Assembly: GCA_002366755.1 (NCBI GenBank)
Contig: DFBV01000137.1
Location: 5,425 to 11,552, forward strand
Direction of reading: 5' to 3'
Source: Anaerolineales bacterium UBA3071
GTDB lineage: Bacteria > Chloroflexota > Anaerolineae > UBA3071
DNA: 6,128 nucleotides
The position numbers and the translations under genes were made by a program. Every line of letters begins with the position of its first letter. Within the stretch, counting starts at the first letter, position 1. The notes under the pieces were generated by a model. The model saw nothing but the letters and a program-made list of their open reading frames with translations, ran no database searches and was not told the origin of the DNA. Below, piece by piece: positions 1-5,955 of the stretch.

Positions 1-2
1 CA

Positions 3-15
3 AGTTGAGGACTCC
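3..15 (+). repeat. Left copy of a 13-base imperfect direct repeat flanking the RAYT gene
   Basis: AGTTGAGGACTCC here matches AGTTGGGGAGTCC at 732-744 in 11 of 13 positions, in the same orientation, one copy on each side of the transposase gene. The copies could mark the borders of a mobilised segment or be members of a dispersed REP-like family. The match is short, so confidence is low. Confidence 0.35.
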
Positions 16-41
16 GTTCGGACCCCTGGACTTGTCCGGGC
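16..41 (+). repeat. Imperfect hairpin upstream of the RAYT gene
   Basis: Bases 19-23 (CGGAC) pair with 34-38 (GTCCG). With two G-U pairs and one G-C pair the stem extends to 16-23/34-41 around a 10-base loop. It lies 22 bases before the start codon of the transposase gene. RAYT enzymes act on REP-type palindromes, so this is a candidate partner element. The stem is short and imperfect and could be chance. Confidence 0.3.
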
Positions 42-63
42 ATAGACAGCAAGGCGCAGCACT

Positions 64-669
64 ATGAAGAGACGCGAATTCCATCCACCCCACATCTACG
101 AGGATAATGCCTGTTACTTCCTTACAGCCAGCATCGTACGCCGCCAGTGGCTTCTGGACACAGATGCTAAACGTGTGCTGGTGCGAGAGGTCCTGAAAGA
201 AGCCATCAAGCAGTATGGCATCACGCTGTATGCCTGGGTCATTCTGGCAGACCACTATCACTTACTGCTCCAGACCAGCGACGTCGCCCCCATCTACAAA
301 TTCATCAAGCGATTGCACGGTGACAGCGCCATACAGTTGAACAAGCTGGACAATACGCCAGGAAGACAAGTCTGGTATCAATACTGGGATAGATTCCCCC
401 GTAACGAACGCGATTTCTGGGCATATTTCAACTACATCCACTTGAACCCGATCAAACACGGCTACGTGCGACTCTCCGACGGCGTGTTGGTGGTTGAAGG
501 TAAACAGGTGGAGGTCGCACCCGGTCATGTATTGGATGTGCATCTGTGCCTTGCACAATACCCACATTCCAGTTATCATTACTACCTGCGCGAGTACGGC
601 GAGGAGTTATTGACAGATGCCTGGATGCGTTATCCAATCCCGGATTATCTAGAACACGACGACTTCTGA
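64..669 (+). CDS. REP-associated tyrosine transposase (RAYT), Y1/HUH family
   Basis: This 201-residue protein is a complete single-domain Y1 transposase of the IS200-like/RAYT branch. Such enzymes nick and join single-stranded DNA through a 5'-phosphotyrosine and are linked to spread of REP palindromes. The metal-binding HUH motif is His64-Tyr65-His66 in ADHYHLLLQ. The likely catalytic tyrosine is Tyr124 in FNYIHLNPIKHGYV, the signature helix of the family, preceded by the usual YWDRFPRNERDFWAYF stretch. The C-terminal YPHSSYHYYL...W tail is also typical, so neither end looks truncated. The start at 64 has only a weak AAGG (51-54) as ribosome site. Base composition looks less GC-rich than the genes to the right, which fits horizontal acquisition. 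No companion tnpB or insertion-sequence ends are seen, as expected for a domesticated RAYT. Family call is firm; activity is inferred. Confidence 0.9.
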   Translation: MKRREFHPPHIYEDNACYFLTASIVRRQWLLDTDAKRVLVREVLKEAIKQYGITLYAWVILADHYHLLLQTSDVAPIYKFIKRLHGDSAIQLNKLDNTPGRQVWYQYWDRFPRNERDFWAYFNYIHLNPIKHGYVRLSDGVLVVEGKQVEVAPGHVLDVHLCLAQYPHSSYHYYLREYGEELLTDAWMRYPIPDYLEHDDF

Positions 670-723
670 CAACATGAATAGCACACCGGACTCCCGAGCT
701 TGTTCTGGCCCATTGCACCGCAC

Positions 724-748
724 CCCCAACGAGTTGGGGAGTCCAACT
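724..748 (+). repeat. Right flank repeat with two mutually exclusive hairpins
   Basis: CCCCAAC (724-730) can pair with GTTGGGG (733-739). The alternative is AGTTGG (732-737) pairing with CCAACT (743-748). The two share bases 733-737, so only one can form at a time. A longer-range inverted repeat also links GGACTCCC (688-695) to GGGAGTCC (737-744). The right copy of the 13-base direct repeat (732-744) is embedded here. The structure ends 5 bases before the ribosome site of the nuclease gene, so it could act as an RNA leader for the operon or be a REP-type target of the adjacent RAYT. There is no T-run, so it does not look like an intrinsic terminator. Confidence 0.45.
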
Positions 749-753
749 GGCAT

Positions 754-760
754 GAGGGGA
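754..760 (+). promoter_or_regulatory. Ribosome binding site of the nuclease gene
   Basis: GAGGGGA lies 7 bases before ATG 768 and supports that start. It has the same spacing as the sites before the ATPase, hydrolase, corrinoid and methyltransferase genes. Confidence 0.6.
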
Positions 761-767
761 TCAGCAA

Positions 768-1409
768 ATGGAGTTCACTCCCGATCAAATCCGCGCCTTC
801 CGTTACTGGATCCAGGGCTACGCCAACTTCTACGAACCGATCGTGGAGGAGTACTTTCGGCTAACCGGATACCGAGTGCTGCGTCGGCCAGCCCTGGTCG
901 GCCGCGCCGATATCCAGCCGATCGTGAACGGACTGTTCGACGGCCACAAGCGGTTGGGGGCGGAACTGGATAACAAGGCGATCCGCCGGCATCTGGAGGG
1001 GCGTCAGCGGCTACAGCCCGACTTCCTGCTGGAGCAAGCGGGGCGGCGCTACCTGGCCGAACTCAAGAGTTGGGGCGGCTTCCGCTCTGGCCAGTTCGAC
1101 CTGGACACCGCTCGATCTGAGTTCCTGAAGAACTTTCGCAACGGCCTTTTCCTGCTGGTAGACCGGCTGCAGGGAATACCCATCGCTGGCAAGGTGTTGG
1201 TCGTATCCTCCCGCAGCGCGGAGCACGACCAGGTACTGGCGTTGCTTCGCCGCGCTTACCAGACCGAGATAGAGTTGCTCTACCTGGACGAGATATTCAG
1301 GACACCGCAACTGGCTGGTACCATCGAGCATCAGTTGCGCTATTTGGACGCCGCTTGCGCTGAACTGCGGCAGGCGCTAGGTCAGGCGGAAAGAGGTGAC
1401 AAGAAATGA
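768..1409 (+). CDS. Predicted PD-(D/E)XK nuclease-fold protein, partner of DUF499 ATPase
   Basis: This is a 213-residue protein that I do not recognise by name. Its centre carries a good PD-(D/E)XK signature: Pro84-Asp85 in RLQPDFLL, then a 12-residue hairpin, then Glu98-Leu99-Lys100 in YLAELKSW. Glutamates at 27/28 in the N-terminal helix (YEPIVEEYF) could be the helix-1 acid of this fold. Strand-like segments near 126-131 (GLFLLV) and 142-147 (KVLVVS) would complete the core. No signal peptide or membrane segment is seen. I infer a metal-dependent DNA nuclease or DNA-binding derivative. The start at 768 has a GAGGGGA site 7 bases upstream. Its stop overlaps the ATPase start as ATGA, implying coupled translation and a shared function. 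It could instead be an inactive fold member, but Asp, Glu and Lys are all present. There is no separate DNA-recognition domain, so targeting probably depends on the ATPase. Confidence 0.7.
   Translation: MEFTPDQIRAFRYWIQGYANFYEPIVEEYFRLTGYRVLRRPALVGRADIQPIVNGLFDGHKRLGAELDNKAIRRHLEGRQRLQPDFLLEQAGRRYLAELKSWGGFRSGQFDLDTARSEFLKNFRNGLFLLVDRLQGIPIAGKVLVVSSRSAEHDQVLALLRRAYQTEIELLYLDEIFRTPQLAGTIEHQLRYLDAACAELRQALGQAERGDKK
1392..1398 (+). promoter_or_regulatory. Ribosome binding site of the ATPase gene inside the nuclease gene
   Basis: AGAGGTG lies 7 bases before ATG 1406, within the last codons of the upstream gene. Together with the 4-base ATGA overlap (1406-1409) it indicates translational coupling and fixes the ATPase start. 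Confidence 0.7.
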
Positions 1410-4237
1410 CCGACATGCAACTTCGTCCCTGGAGCCAGGTTGTGCACCTGCATTCCGACGTGGAGGCAGGCGACACCGCCGTAGCCACCTACGCCATTGA
1501 CCTGGGCGCACTGGTGGCTGGCGACCGCAACGTACCCCGCGTCTACCGGCGTCCTGATGCCTTCTTCGCCGCCACCCACCTGACTGGCGGCCTGCGCCGC
1601 CTGTTGGAAGATGTGCTGGATGGTTTGGCCGGTGGAAAAGGAGACCGGGTATTGCAACTCCGCTCTCCCTTCGGCGGCGGCAAGTCTCATACCCTGGCCG
1701 CGCTCTACCACGTCGCCCAGGATCGCTCGACTGTGGATGATCTGCCTGCAGGGCCGAGCTTGCCCGACTCTGGCCCGGTGCGGGTGGCTGTCTTTGACGG
1801 CGAGAAGTTCGATGTGAGCGGGGGAAAGATCAACGGTCAGCACGTGCAGACGATGTGGGGTATGCTCGCCGCACAACTGGGGTGTTACGACCTGGTAGCC
1901 TATCACGACCAAAACCGCATCCCTCCAGGCGGCGACGTCATTGCCGATATGCTGGGAGACAAGCCGACATTACTCCTGCTGGACGAGATGCTCAACTACC
2001 TGGAACGGGTTCTGGCCGAACCGGTGGGCGACTCCACCCTGGGCCGCCTGACGCAGAACTTCCTGCACTCTCTGTCGGTGGAAGTCGCTCGCACATCTCG
2101 TGCCGTGTTGGTCTACAGCCTCCAGGCCAGCGCTCACGAGGCCTTTGGCCACGAGATGCTGCTGCGCATGCTTGATCACCTCACCTCACGGGTAGATGCC
2201 AAGCGGGAGCCGGTGGTGGGCGACGAAATCCTACTGGTGCTCCGTCGTCGCCTACTGGCCGAGTCTCCAGATTCGGTCACTGTCCAGGCCGCCGCCGAAA
2301 CCTTCGCTACCGAGATCACCCGTATGCGGGCTGCCCACGCTGCCGACGAGGCTGCCCGCCGCGCGGCTGAGGATGACCGGTTGGCACTGCGTGACCGAAT
2401 CGCCGCCGCCTATCCCTTCCATCCCGCCCTGATTGACATCATGACCGAGCGCTGGGCCTCTCTGCCCGACTTCCAACGAACCCGCGGCGCACTGCGTTTC
2501 CTGGCCGTTTGCCTGCATACCCTCAAACGAGAAGGCCGGGCGGGTATCTTGTTGGGACCCGGTGATATCCCCATCGAGGACGAGGACGTGGCCCACGCTT
2601 TCTTCACAGAAGTGGGACAGCGGGAGCCTTTCAAGTCTGTCCTCAGGCGGGACTTCACTGGTCCCAATGCCCGCGTGAAGCGCATTGATGAGCGGTTGGC
2701 CATAGAGCATCCCAGACTGAGCAGCGTGTGCCCGGCGATGTGCATCGCGACAGCTATCTTGACTTACTCCTTCGGCGGACTACTTCGCGCCGCTGACGAG
2801 GGTGACGAGCCCATCGCCACCGGCGTCACCGAGAACGAACTGCTGTCCGCCGTAATTGGTCCAGACCTGGACAGCCTCACCGCTCAAGCTGTACTCAAGG
2901 AGTTGCGGGAACAATGCCTCTTCCTGCACTACGACGGCGCACACTACGTTTTCAAGACCACGGCCAATGTCACTCAGGTGGTGGAGGACCAGTTGACACA
3001 CGTCAAGCGCAGAGAGGTTGACGCTGCCATTGAGGAAGAACTGAACAACCGGCTGGCAGGGCGTACAGCGGCCATTCTCTGGCCCAGGACCAGCGATACC
3101 ATCCCCGACCGGGAACCGCGCTTCCTGCTGGCCTATCTGCCGCTGGATTTTGCCATGCTGGGCGATACCGCCCAGGAGCAGCAGGCGCGGGAACTCCTGA
3201 CCCAATACGGCGACCCTCCTCGCCGCTATCGGAACGGCTTGGGACTGGCCATACCGGAGCGGGACCAGGTCGAGCCGCTGCGCCGGGCGATGAGTTATCT
3301 AAAGGCCATTGAGCGCGTGCGAGGCAAACGCAAATCCTTCAACCTGACCACAGCCCAGATGCGGCAACTCAAGGAACGGGAGCGGACGGAAAACGCTAAG
3401 TTCGAGTCGGCCATTCGCAGCCTGTATCAGAGCATCTGGCTGCCAGCAGTAGGCGAGCAGGGTCTGGAGATTGAAAAGGTATCTCTGGCCGGGCGACCAC
3501 TGCAGTCCCAAGGTATTCATGAGCGGCTGATGGAATTGCTGACCGAGATCCTGCCTCCTCGGCTGTTCACCTCGGTCACGCCGGAGAAGATCGTGGAACT
3601 GATGCGGCTGGGCGAAGGGAAGGAGCCAGTTCTGTTCGTCAGTACAGACCAGGTCGTGAAGTCTTTCTACGGCGTGCCCGGCTTCCCCCGGCTGGAGAGC
3701 GAAGCAGCACTCAGGCAAGCCATCGCCGAGGGGGTGCGGGAGGGTATCTTTGGATACGTGGGACGCACTGGGCAAGCAGAGATGGACCAGTTGAAAGAGA
3801 AGCTCAGCTACTTGGTCAGCCCCAAGGTAGCGTATATCGGTGCGGACCTACCGGAGGGAAAGGTAGACCTGAGCAGTGCTTTCATCGTGTTGCCGCAAGC
3901 GATTGAGAGGGAAGCCCCGCCAACGCCAGAGCCGCCCGGTCCGCTCCCACCCGGCGTTGCGCCCACGCCACCTGAGCCACCCACCGTTTCTGTTGGCATC
4001 ACGCCACAGCCACCCGGCGTTGAACTTCGGACTACCGTCCGGCTGAACATGCGGATGACCCGGCAGCAACTCTACGCCAGTTTTAACGCCTTCGCCAACC
4101 TGGCCGAGGCGGCCGGTAGCATCTGTATGAGGATCGAAGCTCAAAAGCTGGACGGTTTCGACCCGAATTGGCTGCGCAACGCCGTACTGGAGCCACTGGA
4201 CGAGGCAGATGTGAAAGTAGAGGAGGAAAACACATGA
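1406..4237 (+). CDS. DUF499-family P-loop ATPase, defence-associated type
   Basis: This 943-residue protein belongs to the DUF499 family of large AAA-type ATPases. Seen directly: an N-terminal LRPWSQVVHLHSDV motif (6-19), Walker A SPFGGGKSHT (87-96, catalytic Lys93), Walker B PTLLLLDE (187-194), a following strand VLVYSLQAS (234-242), and AAYPFHPALID...RWASLPDFQRTRGALRFLA (334-368), all characteristic of the family. An alanine- and charge-rich helical stretch spans about 293-330. A proline-rich linker (838-870) separates the main body from a C-terminal domain of about 70 residues (872-943). No membrane segment is seen. Family members occur in anti-phage clusters, typically beside DUF1156 methyltransferases and helicases; their mechanism is poorly known. 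BrxC/PglY of BREX are comparable large P-loop proteins. Here it is coupled to a PD-(D/E)XK protein upstream and a hydrolase downstream by ATGA overlaps. I infer that it powers or gates the nuclease. The family call is firm; the role is inferred. Confidence 0.88.
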   Translation: MTDMQLRPWSQVVHLHSDVEAGDTAVATYAIDLGALVAGDRNVPRVYRRPDAFFAATHLTGGLRRLLEDVLDGLAGGKGDRVLQLRSPFGGGKSHTLAALYHVAQDRSTVDDLPAGPSLPDSGPVRVAVFDGEKFDVSGGKINGQHVQTMWGMLAAQLGCYDLVAYHDQNRIPPGGDVIADMLGDKPTLLLLDEMLNYLERVLAEPVGDSTLGRLTQNFLHSLSVEVARTSRAVLVYSLQASAHEAFGHEMLLRMLDHLTSRVDAKREPVVGDEILLVLRRRLLAESPDSVTVQAAAETFATEITRMRAAHAADEAARRAAEDDRLALRDRIAAAYPFHPALIDIMTERWASLPDFQRTRGALRFLAVCLHTLKREGRAGILLGPGDIPIEDEDVAHAFFTEVGQREPFKSVLRRDFTGPNARVKRIDERLAIEHPRLSSVCPAMCIATAILTYSFGGLLRAADEGDEPIATGVTENELLSAVIGPDLDSLTAQAVLKELREQCLFLHYDGAHYVFKTTANVTQVVEDQLTHVKRREVDAAIEEELNNRLAGRTAAILWPRTSDTIPDREPRFLLAYLPLDFAMLGDTAQEQQARELLTQYGDPPRRYRNGLGLAIPERDQVEPLRRAMSYLKAIERVRGKRKSFNLTTAQMRQLKERERTENAKFESAIRSLYQSIWLPAVGEQGLEIEKVSLAGRPLQSQGIHERLMELLTEILPPRLFTSVTPEKIVELMRLGEGKEPVLFVSTDQVVKSFYGVPGFPRLESEAALRQAIAEGVREGIFGYVGRTGQAEMDQLKEKLSYLVSPKVAYIGADLPEGKVDLSSAFIVLPQAIEREAPPTPEPPGPLPPGVAPTPPEPPTVSVGITPQPPGVELRTTVRLNMRMTRQQLYASFNAFANLAEAAGSICMRIEAQKLDGFDPNWLRNAVLEPLDEADVKVEEENT
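3947..4022 (+). repeat. In-frame 13-base direct repeat in the proline-rich linker
   Basis: CCACCCGGCGTTG occurs at 3947-3959 and 4010-4022. The offset is 63 bases, or 21 codons, so both copies read Pro-Pro-Gly-Val. This suggests the linker of the ATPase grew by in-frame duplication, and its length may vary among relatives. Confidence 0.6.
4221..4226 (+). promoter_or_regulatory. Strong ribosome binding site deciding the hydrolase start
   Basis: AGGAGG, a full consensus Shine-Dalgarno within the ATPase coding region, lies 7 bases before ATG 4234. The ATG overlaps the ATPase stop as ATGA (4234-4237). This rules out the longer open frame reaching back to 4168. Confidence 0.85.
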
Positions 4238-5076
4238 ACCACAGCGAAGGAACACTCACAGGATACGAAGGTCTCGAACTCTACACCCAACATTGGCTGC
4301 CCGAAGGTGAGGCCAGAGCGGTGCTGGCCATCGTGCACGGCTTTGGCGAACACAGCGGCCGCTACGGCAACGTGGTCAACTGGTTCGTGTCCGAGGGATA
4401 CGCCGCCTACGCTTTCGACCTGCGCGGGTGTGGCCGCTCGCCAGGCCAGCGAGGTCACATCAACAGCTTCGCCGAGTTTCGCGAGGACGTGAGGGCATTT
4501 CTGCAATGGGTGGCGTCGCAAGAGCCGGACAAGCCCCTGTTCCTGCTGGGCCATAGCCAGGGCGGGCTGATCGTGCTCGACTACGTTCTGCACTACCCAC
4601 AAGGATTGGCCGGCGTCATTGCCTCAGGGCCAGCGCTGGGCGGGCTCCCCATCTCCCCCTTGCTGCTGGGACTGGCCAGGTTGCTCTCCAGCATCTGGCC
4701 CGGACTCACGATGGACAGCAAGCTCGATGCCACGGCTATCTCCCGCAATCCAGCCGTCGTGGAGACCTACGTCAACGACCCGCTGGTGCACAGCCTGGGC
4801 ACGCCCCGCCTGGCCACCGAGCTTCTCCAAGCCATGGAGTGGGTGCAGGCACACGCTGCCGAGATGAAGCTGCCCTGCCTCATCGTGCACGGGGGCGCCG
4901 ATCGGTTGGCCTTGCCAGAGGCCAGTCGTATCTTCTACGAGCAGATGACCATCGCCGACAAAGCGCGCCACGAGTACGAGGGTTACTACCACGAAGTGTT
5001 CAACGACATCGGCAAGGAGCGGGTGCTGGGGGATGTGGAGGCATGGCTGGAGCAGCATGTGAAACGTGAAACGTGA
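4234..5076 (+). CDS. Alpha/beta hydrolase, monoacylglycerol lipase / lysophospholipase type
   Basis: This 280-residue serine hydrolase belongs to the Hydrolase_4 group, which contains monoacylglycerol lipases and PldB-like lysophospholipases. The oxyanion-side motif HGFGEHSGRY is at 35-44. The nucleophile elbow GHSQG is at 106-110 with Ser108. The likely acid is Asp223 in HGGADRL, and the likely base is His253 in YYHEVFND. A cap region lies at about 135-205. The catalytic triad is complete and the length is normal for the family. No signal peptide is seen, so it is probably cytoplasmic. The likely reaction is release of fatty acid from monoacylglycerols or lysophospholipids; the true substrate is unknown. 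It overlaps the ATPase gene as ATGA with an AGGAGG site, so it is co-translated with the nuclease-ATPase pair. This is odd for a housekeeping lipase. Its last codons (HVKRET) are encoded by an intergenic repeat, suggesting a repeat invaded and reset the C-terminus. Confidence 0.88.
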   Translation: MNHSEGTLTGYEGLELYTQHWLPEGEARAVLAIVHGFGEHSGRYGNVVNWFVSEGYAAYAFDLRGCGRSPGQRGHINSFAEFREDVRAFLQWVASQEPDKPLFLLGHSQGGLIVLDYVLHYPQGLAGVIASGPALGGLPISPLLLGLARLLSSIWPGLTMDSKLDATAISRNPAVVETYVNDPLVHSLGTPRLATELLQAMEWVQAHAAEMKLPCLIVHGGADRLALPEASRIFYEQMTIADKARHEYEGYYHEVFNDIGKERVLGDVEAWLEQHVKRET

Positions 5077-5119
5077 TACGTAGGGCCACGTTTCACGGAT
5101 CACGCATCACGCACCACGA
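5059..5119 (+). repeat. Repeat cluster with an 11-bp perfect inverted repeat at the end of the hydrolase gene
   Basis: GTGAAACGTG occurs at 5059-5068 and again at 5066-5075 as overlapping direct copies. The inverted copy extends to an 11-bp perfect stem, 5065-5075 with 5087-5097, around an 11-base loop. Next come the heptamer ATCACGC twice (5099-5105, 5106-5112) and a degenerate third copy. The first copies encode the final residues and stop codon of the hydrolase. There is no T-run after the stem, so termination would have to be Rho-dependent or absent. It resembles degenerate intergenic repeats of some Chloroflexota genomes (inference from memory, not checked). Confidence 0.7.
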
Positions 5120-5167
5120 GAGGGGCAAGGCCGTTCAGTCCTCTTATCTCATCGAACGGAAATCAAC

Positions 5168-5173
5168 AAGGAG
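5168..5173 (+). promoter_or_regulatory. Ribosome binding site of the corrinoid protein gene
   Basis: AAGGAG lies 7 bases before ATG 5181. It selects this start over an upstream in-frame GTG at 5073, whose extra 36 residues would be encoded by the intergenic repeat and do not belong to the family. Confidence 0.8.
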
Positions 5174-5180
5174 AACACAC

Positions 5181-5831
5181 ATGGCAAACGAAAGGCTATT
5201 CGAGGAAATGACCGACGCCGTCGTCGCCGGTCTACCGGACAAAGCTCGCGAGCTGGCTAACGAGGCGCTGCGCGCCGGCGTTGATCCGCTGGCGGCCATC
5301 GAGCAAGGCTTCAAGCCAGGAATGGACGTCGTCGGCGAAGGCTTCGCCAAAGGTGAGCTCTTCATCCCCGACCTGATGATGAGCGGCGAAGCAATGAAAG
5401 TGGCCATCGCCACCCTGGAGCCAGAGATGATGAAGCGCAAACAGCAGCGGAAGACGCTGGGCAAGGTGGTCGTCGGCACAGTACAAGGGGACATCCACGA
5501 GATCGGCAAGACGCTGGTGGCGACTATGCTGGCCGCCAATGGCTTCGAGGTGCGCGACCTGGGCGTGGACGTGTCGCCCCAGCAGTTCGTGGACGCCGTG
5601 CGGGAGGTGGCCCCCGACGTGGTGGGCCTCTCGGCGCTGCTCACCACGACGATGCTCAACCAGGAGGCCGTGATCCTGACTCTCAAGGAAGCGGGGCTGC
5701 GCGAACAGCTCAAGGTGATCGTCGGCGGCGTGCCCGCCAGTCCCGAATGGGCTGAGGAGATCGGCGCCGATGGCTACGCTGAGAATGCCACGGAGGCGGT
5801 GGAAGCGGTTAAGCGGCTGGTACAAGCGTAG
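5181..5831 (+). CDS. Corrinoid (cobalamin-binding) methyl-carrier protein, MtbC/MttC-like
   Basis: This 216-residue protein has the two-domain layout of methanogen- and acetogen-type corrinoid proteins. An N-terminal four-helix cap domain covers about 1-90, including PLAAIEQGFKPGMDVVGEGFAKGELFIPDLMMSGEAM. A C-terminal B12-binding Rossmann domain begins near 94. The B12 signature is clear: Asp104-x-His106-x-x-Gly109 in GDIHEIGK, where His106 is the expected lower cobalt ligand, then Ser151-x-Leu153 in LSALLT, and Gly182-Gly183 in VIVGGVP. It carries a methyl group on cobalt between a substrate-specific methyltransferase and an acceptor methyltransferase in the cytoplasm. Length and domains are complete. 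The next gene is a homocysteine S-methyltransferase homologue, so methyl transfer to homocysteine is plausible. The methyl donor (methylamine, betaine, methoxy compound) cannot be read from this gene. The 104-base repeat-bearing gap suggests it is a transcription unit separate from the hydrolase. Confidence 0.92.
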   Translation: MANERLFEEMTDAVVAGLPDKARELANEALRAGVDPLAAIEQGFKPGMDVVGEGFAKGELFIPDLMMSGEAMKVAIATLEPEMMKRKQQRKTLGKVVVGTVQGDIHEIGKTLVATMLAANGFEVRDLGVDVSPQQFVDAVREVAPDVVGLSALLTTTMLNQEAVILTLKEAGLREQLKVIVGGVPASPEWAEEIGADGYAENATEAVEAVKRLVQA

Positions 5832-5843
5832 CGGGTTCGAAAG

Positions 5844-5940
5844 TTTCAGGTTCAAAGGTTTTCAGGTTGTTTCAAGTTCGGGCTTCGGAGTTCGGCGCGC
5901 TGAGCACCAAACTCCGAACGCTCAACTCCGAACGCCGAAC
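5844..5940 (+). repeat. Degenerate direct and inverted repeats between the corrinoid and methyltransferase genes
   Basis: Two units are visible. TTTCAGGTT occurs at 5844-5852 and 5860-5868. AACTCCGAACGC occurs at 5910-5921 and 5924-5935, separated by TC. The second unit also has inverted partners: TTCGGAGTT (5884-5892) with either AACTCCGAA copy (5910-5918 or 5924-5932), and GTTCGGCG (5890-5897) with CGCCGAAC (5933-5940). The RNA can thus form alternative hairpins just before the ribosome site at 5942. No T-run follows. The family differs in sequence from the repeats at 5059-5119. Confidence 0.65.
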
Positions 5941-5941
5941 C

Positions 5942-5948
5942 AAAGGAG
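5942..5948 (+). promoter_or_regulatory. Ribosome binding site of the homocysteine methyltransferase-like gene
   Basis: AAAGGAG lies 7 bases before ATG 5956 and directly follows the repeat cluster. It supports this as a real gene start although the gene runs off the window. Confidence 0.75.
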
Positions 5949-5955
5949 CGAAACG

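Noticed and set aside
64..669. Complete IS200/IS605 insertion sequence
   Set aside because: No tnpB or convincing subterminal end hairpins are present. The protein's YIHLNP signature and C-terminal tail fit a stand-alone RAYT better.
674..973. 99-residue open frame overlapping the nuclease start
   Set aside because: It is an out-of-frame, arginine- and proline-rich reading of the real gene, with no family signature.
4168..4233. Longer N-terminus for the hydrolase starting at 4168
   Set aside because: The added 22 residues (MAAQRRTGATG...) resemble no hydrolase start and lie wholly inside the ATPase gene. ATG 4234 has an AGGAGG site at ideal spacing.
5065..5097. Intrinsic terminator after the hydrolase
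   Set aside because: The stem is perfect but is followed by GATCACGCATC rather than a T-run, so it is listed as a repeat only.
5059..5119. Possible CRISPR array
   Set aside because: The repeats are only 7-11 bases, overlap or abut each other and have no unique spacers of constant length.
5073..5180. Longer N-terminus for the corrinoid protein from GTG 5073
   Set aside because: The extra 36 residues are translated repeat DNA, the upstream GTG has no ribosome site, and ATG 5181 has AAGGAG 7 bases before it and starts the family-typical helix.
1382..5855. Many minus-strand open frames opposite the ATPase, hydrolase and corrinoid genes
   Set aside because: These are shadows of GC-rich coding sequence. 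They lack recognisable motifs, and the opposite strand encodes clear conserved domains throughout.
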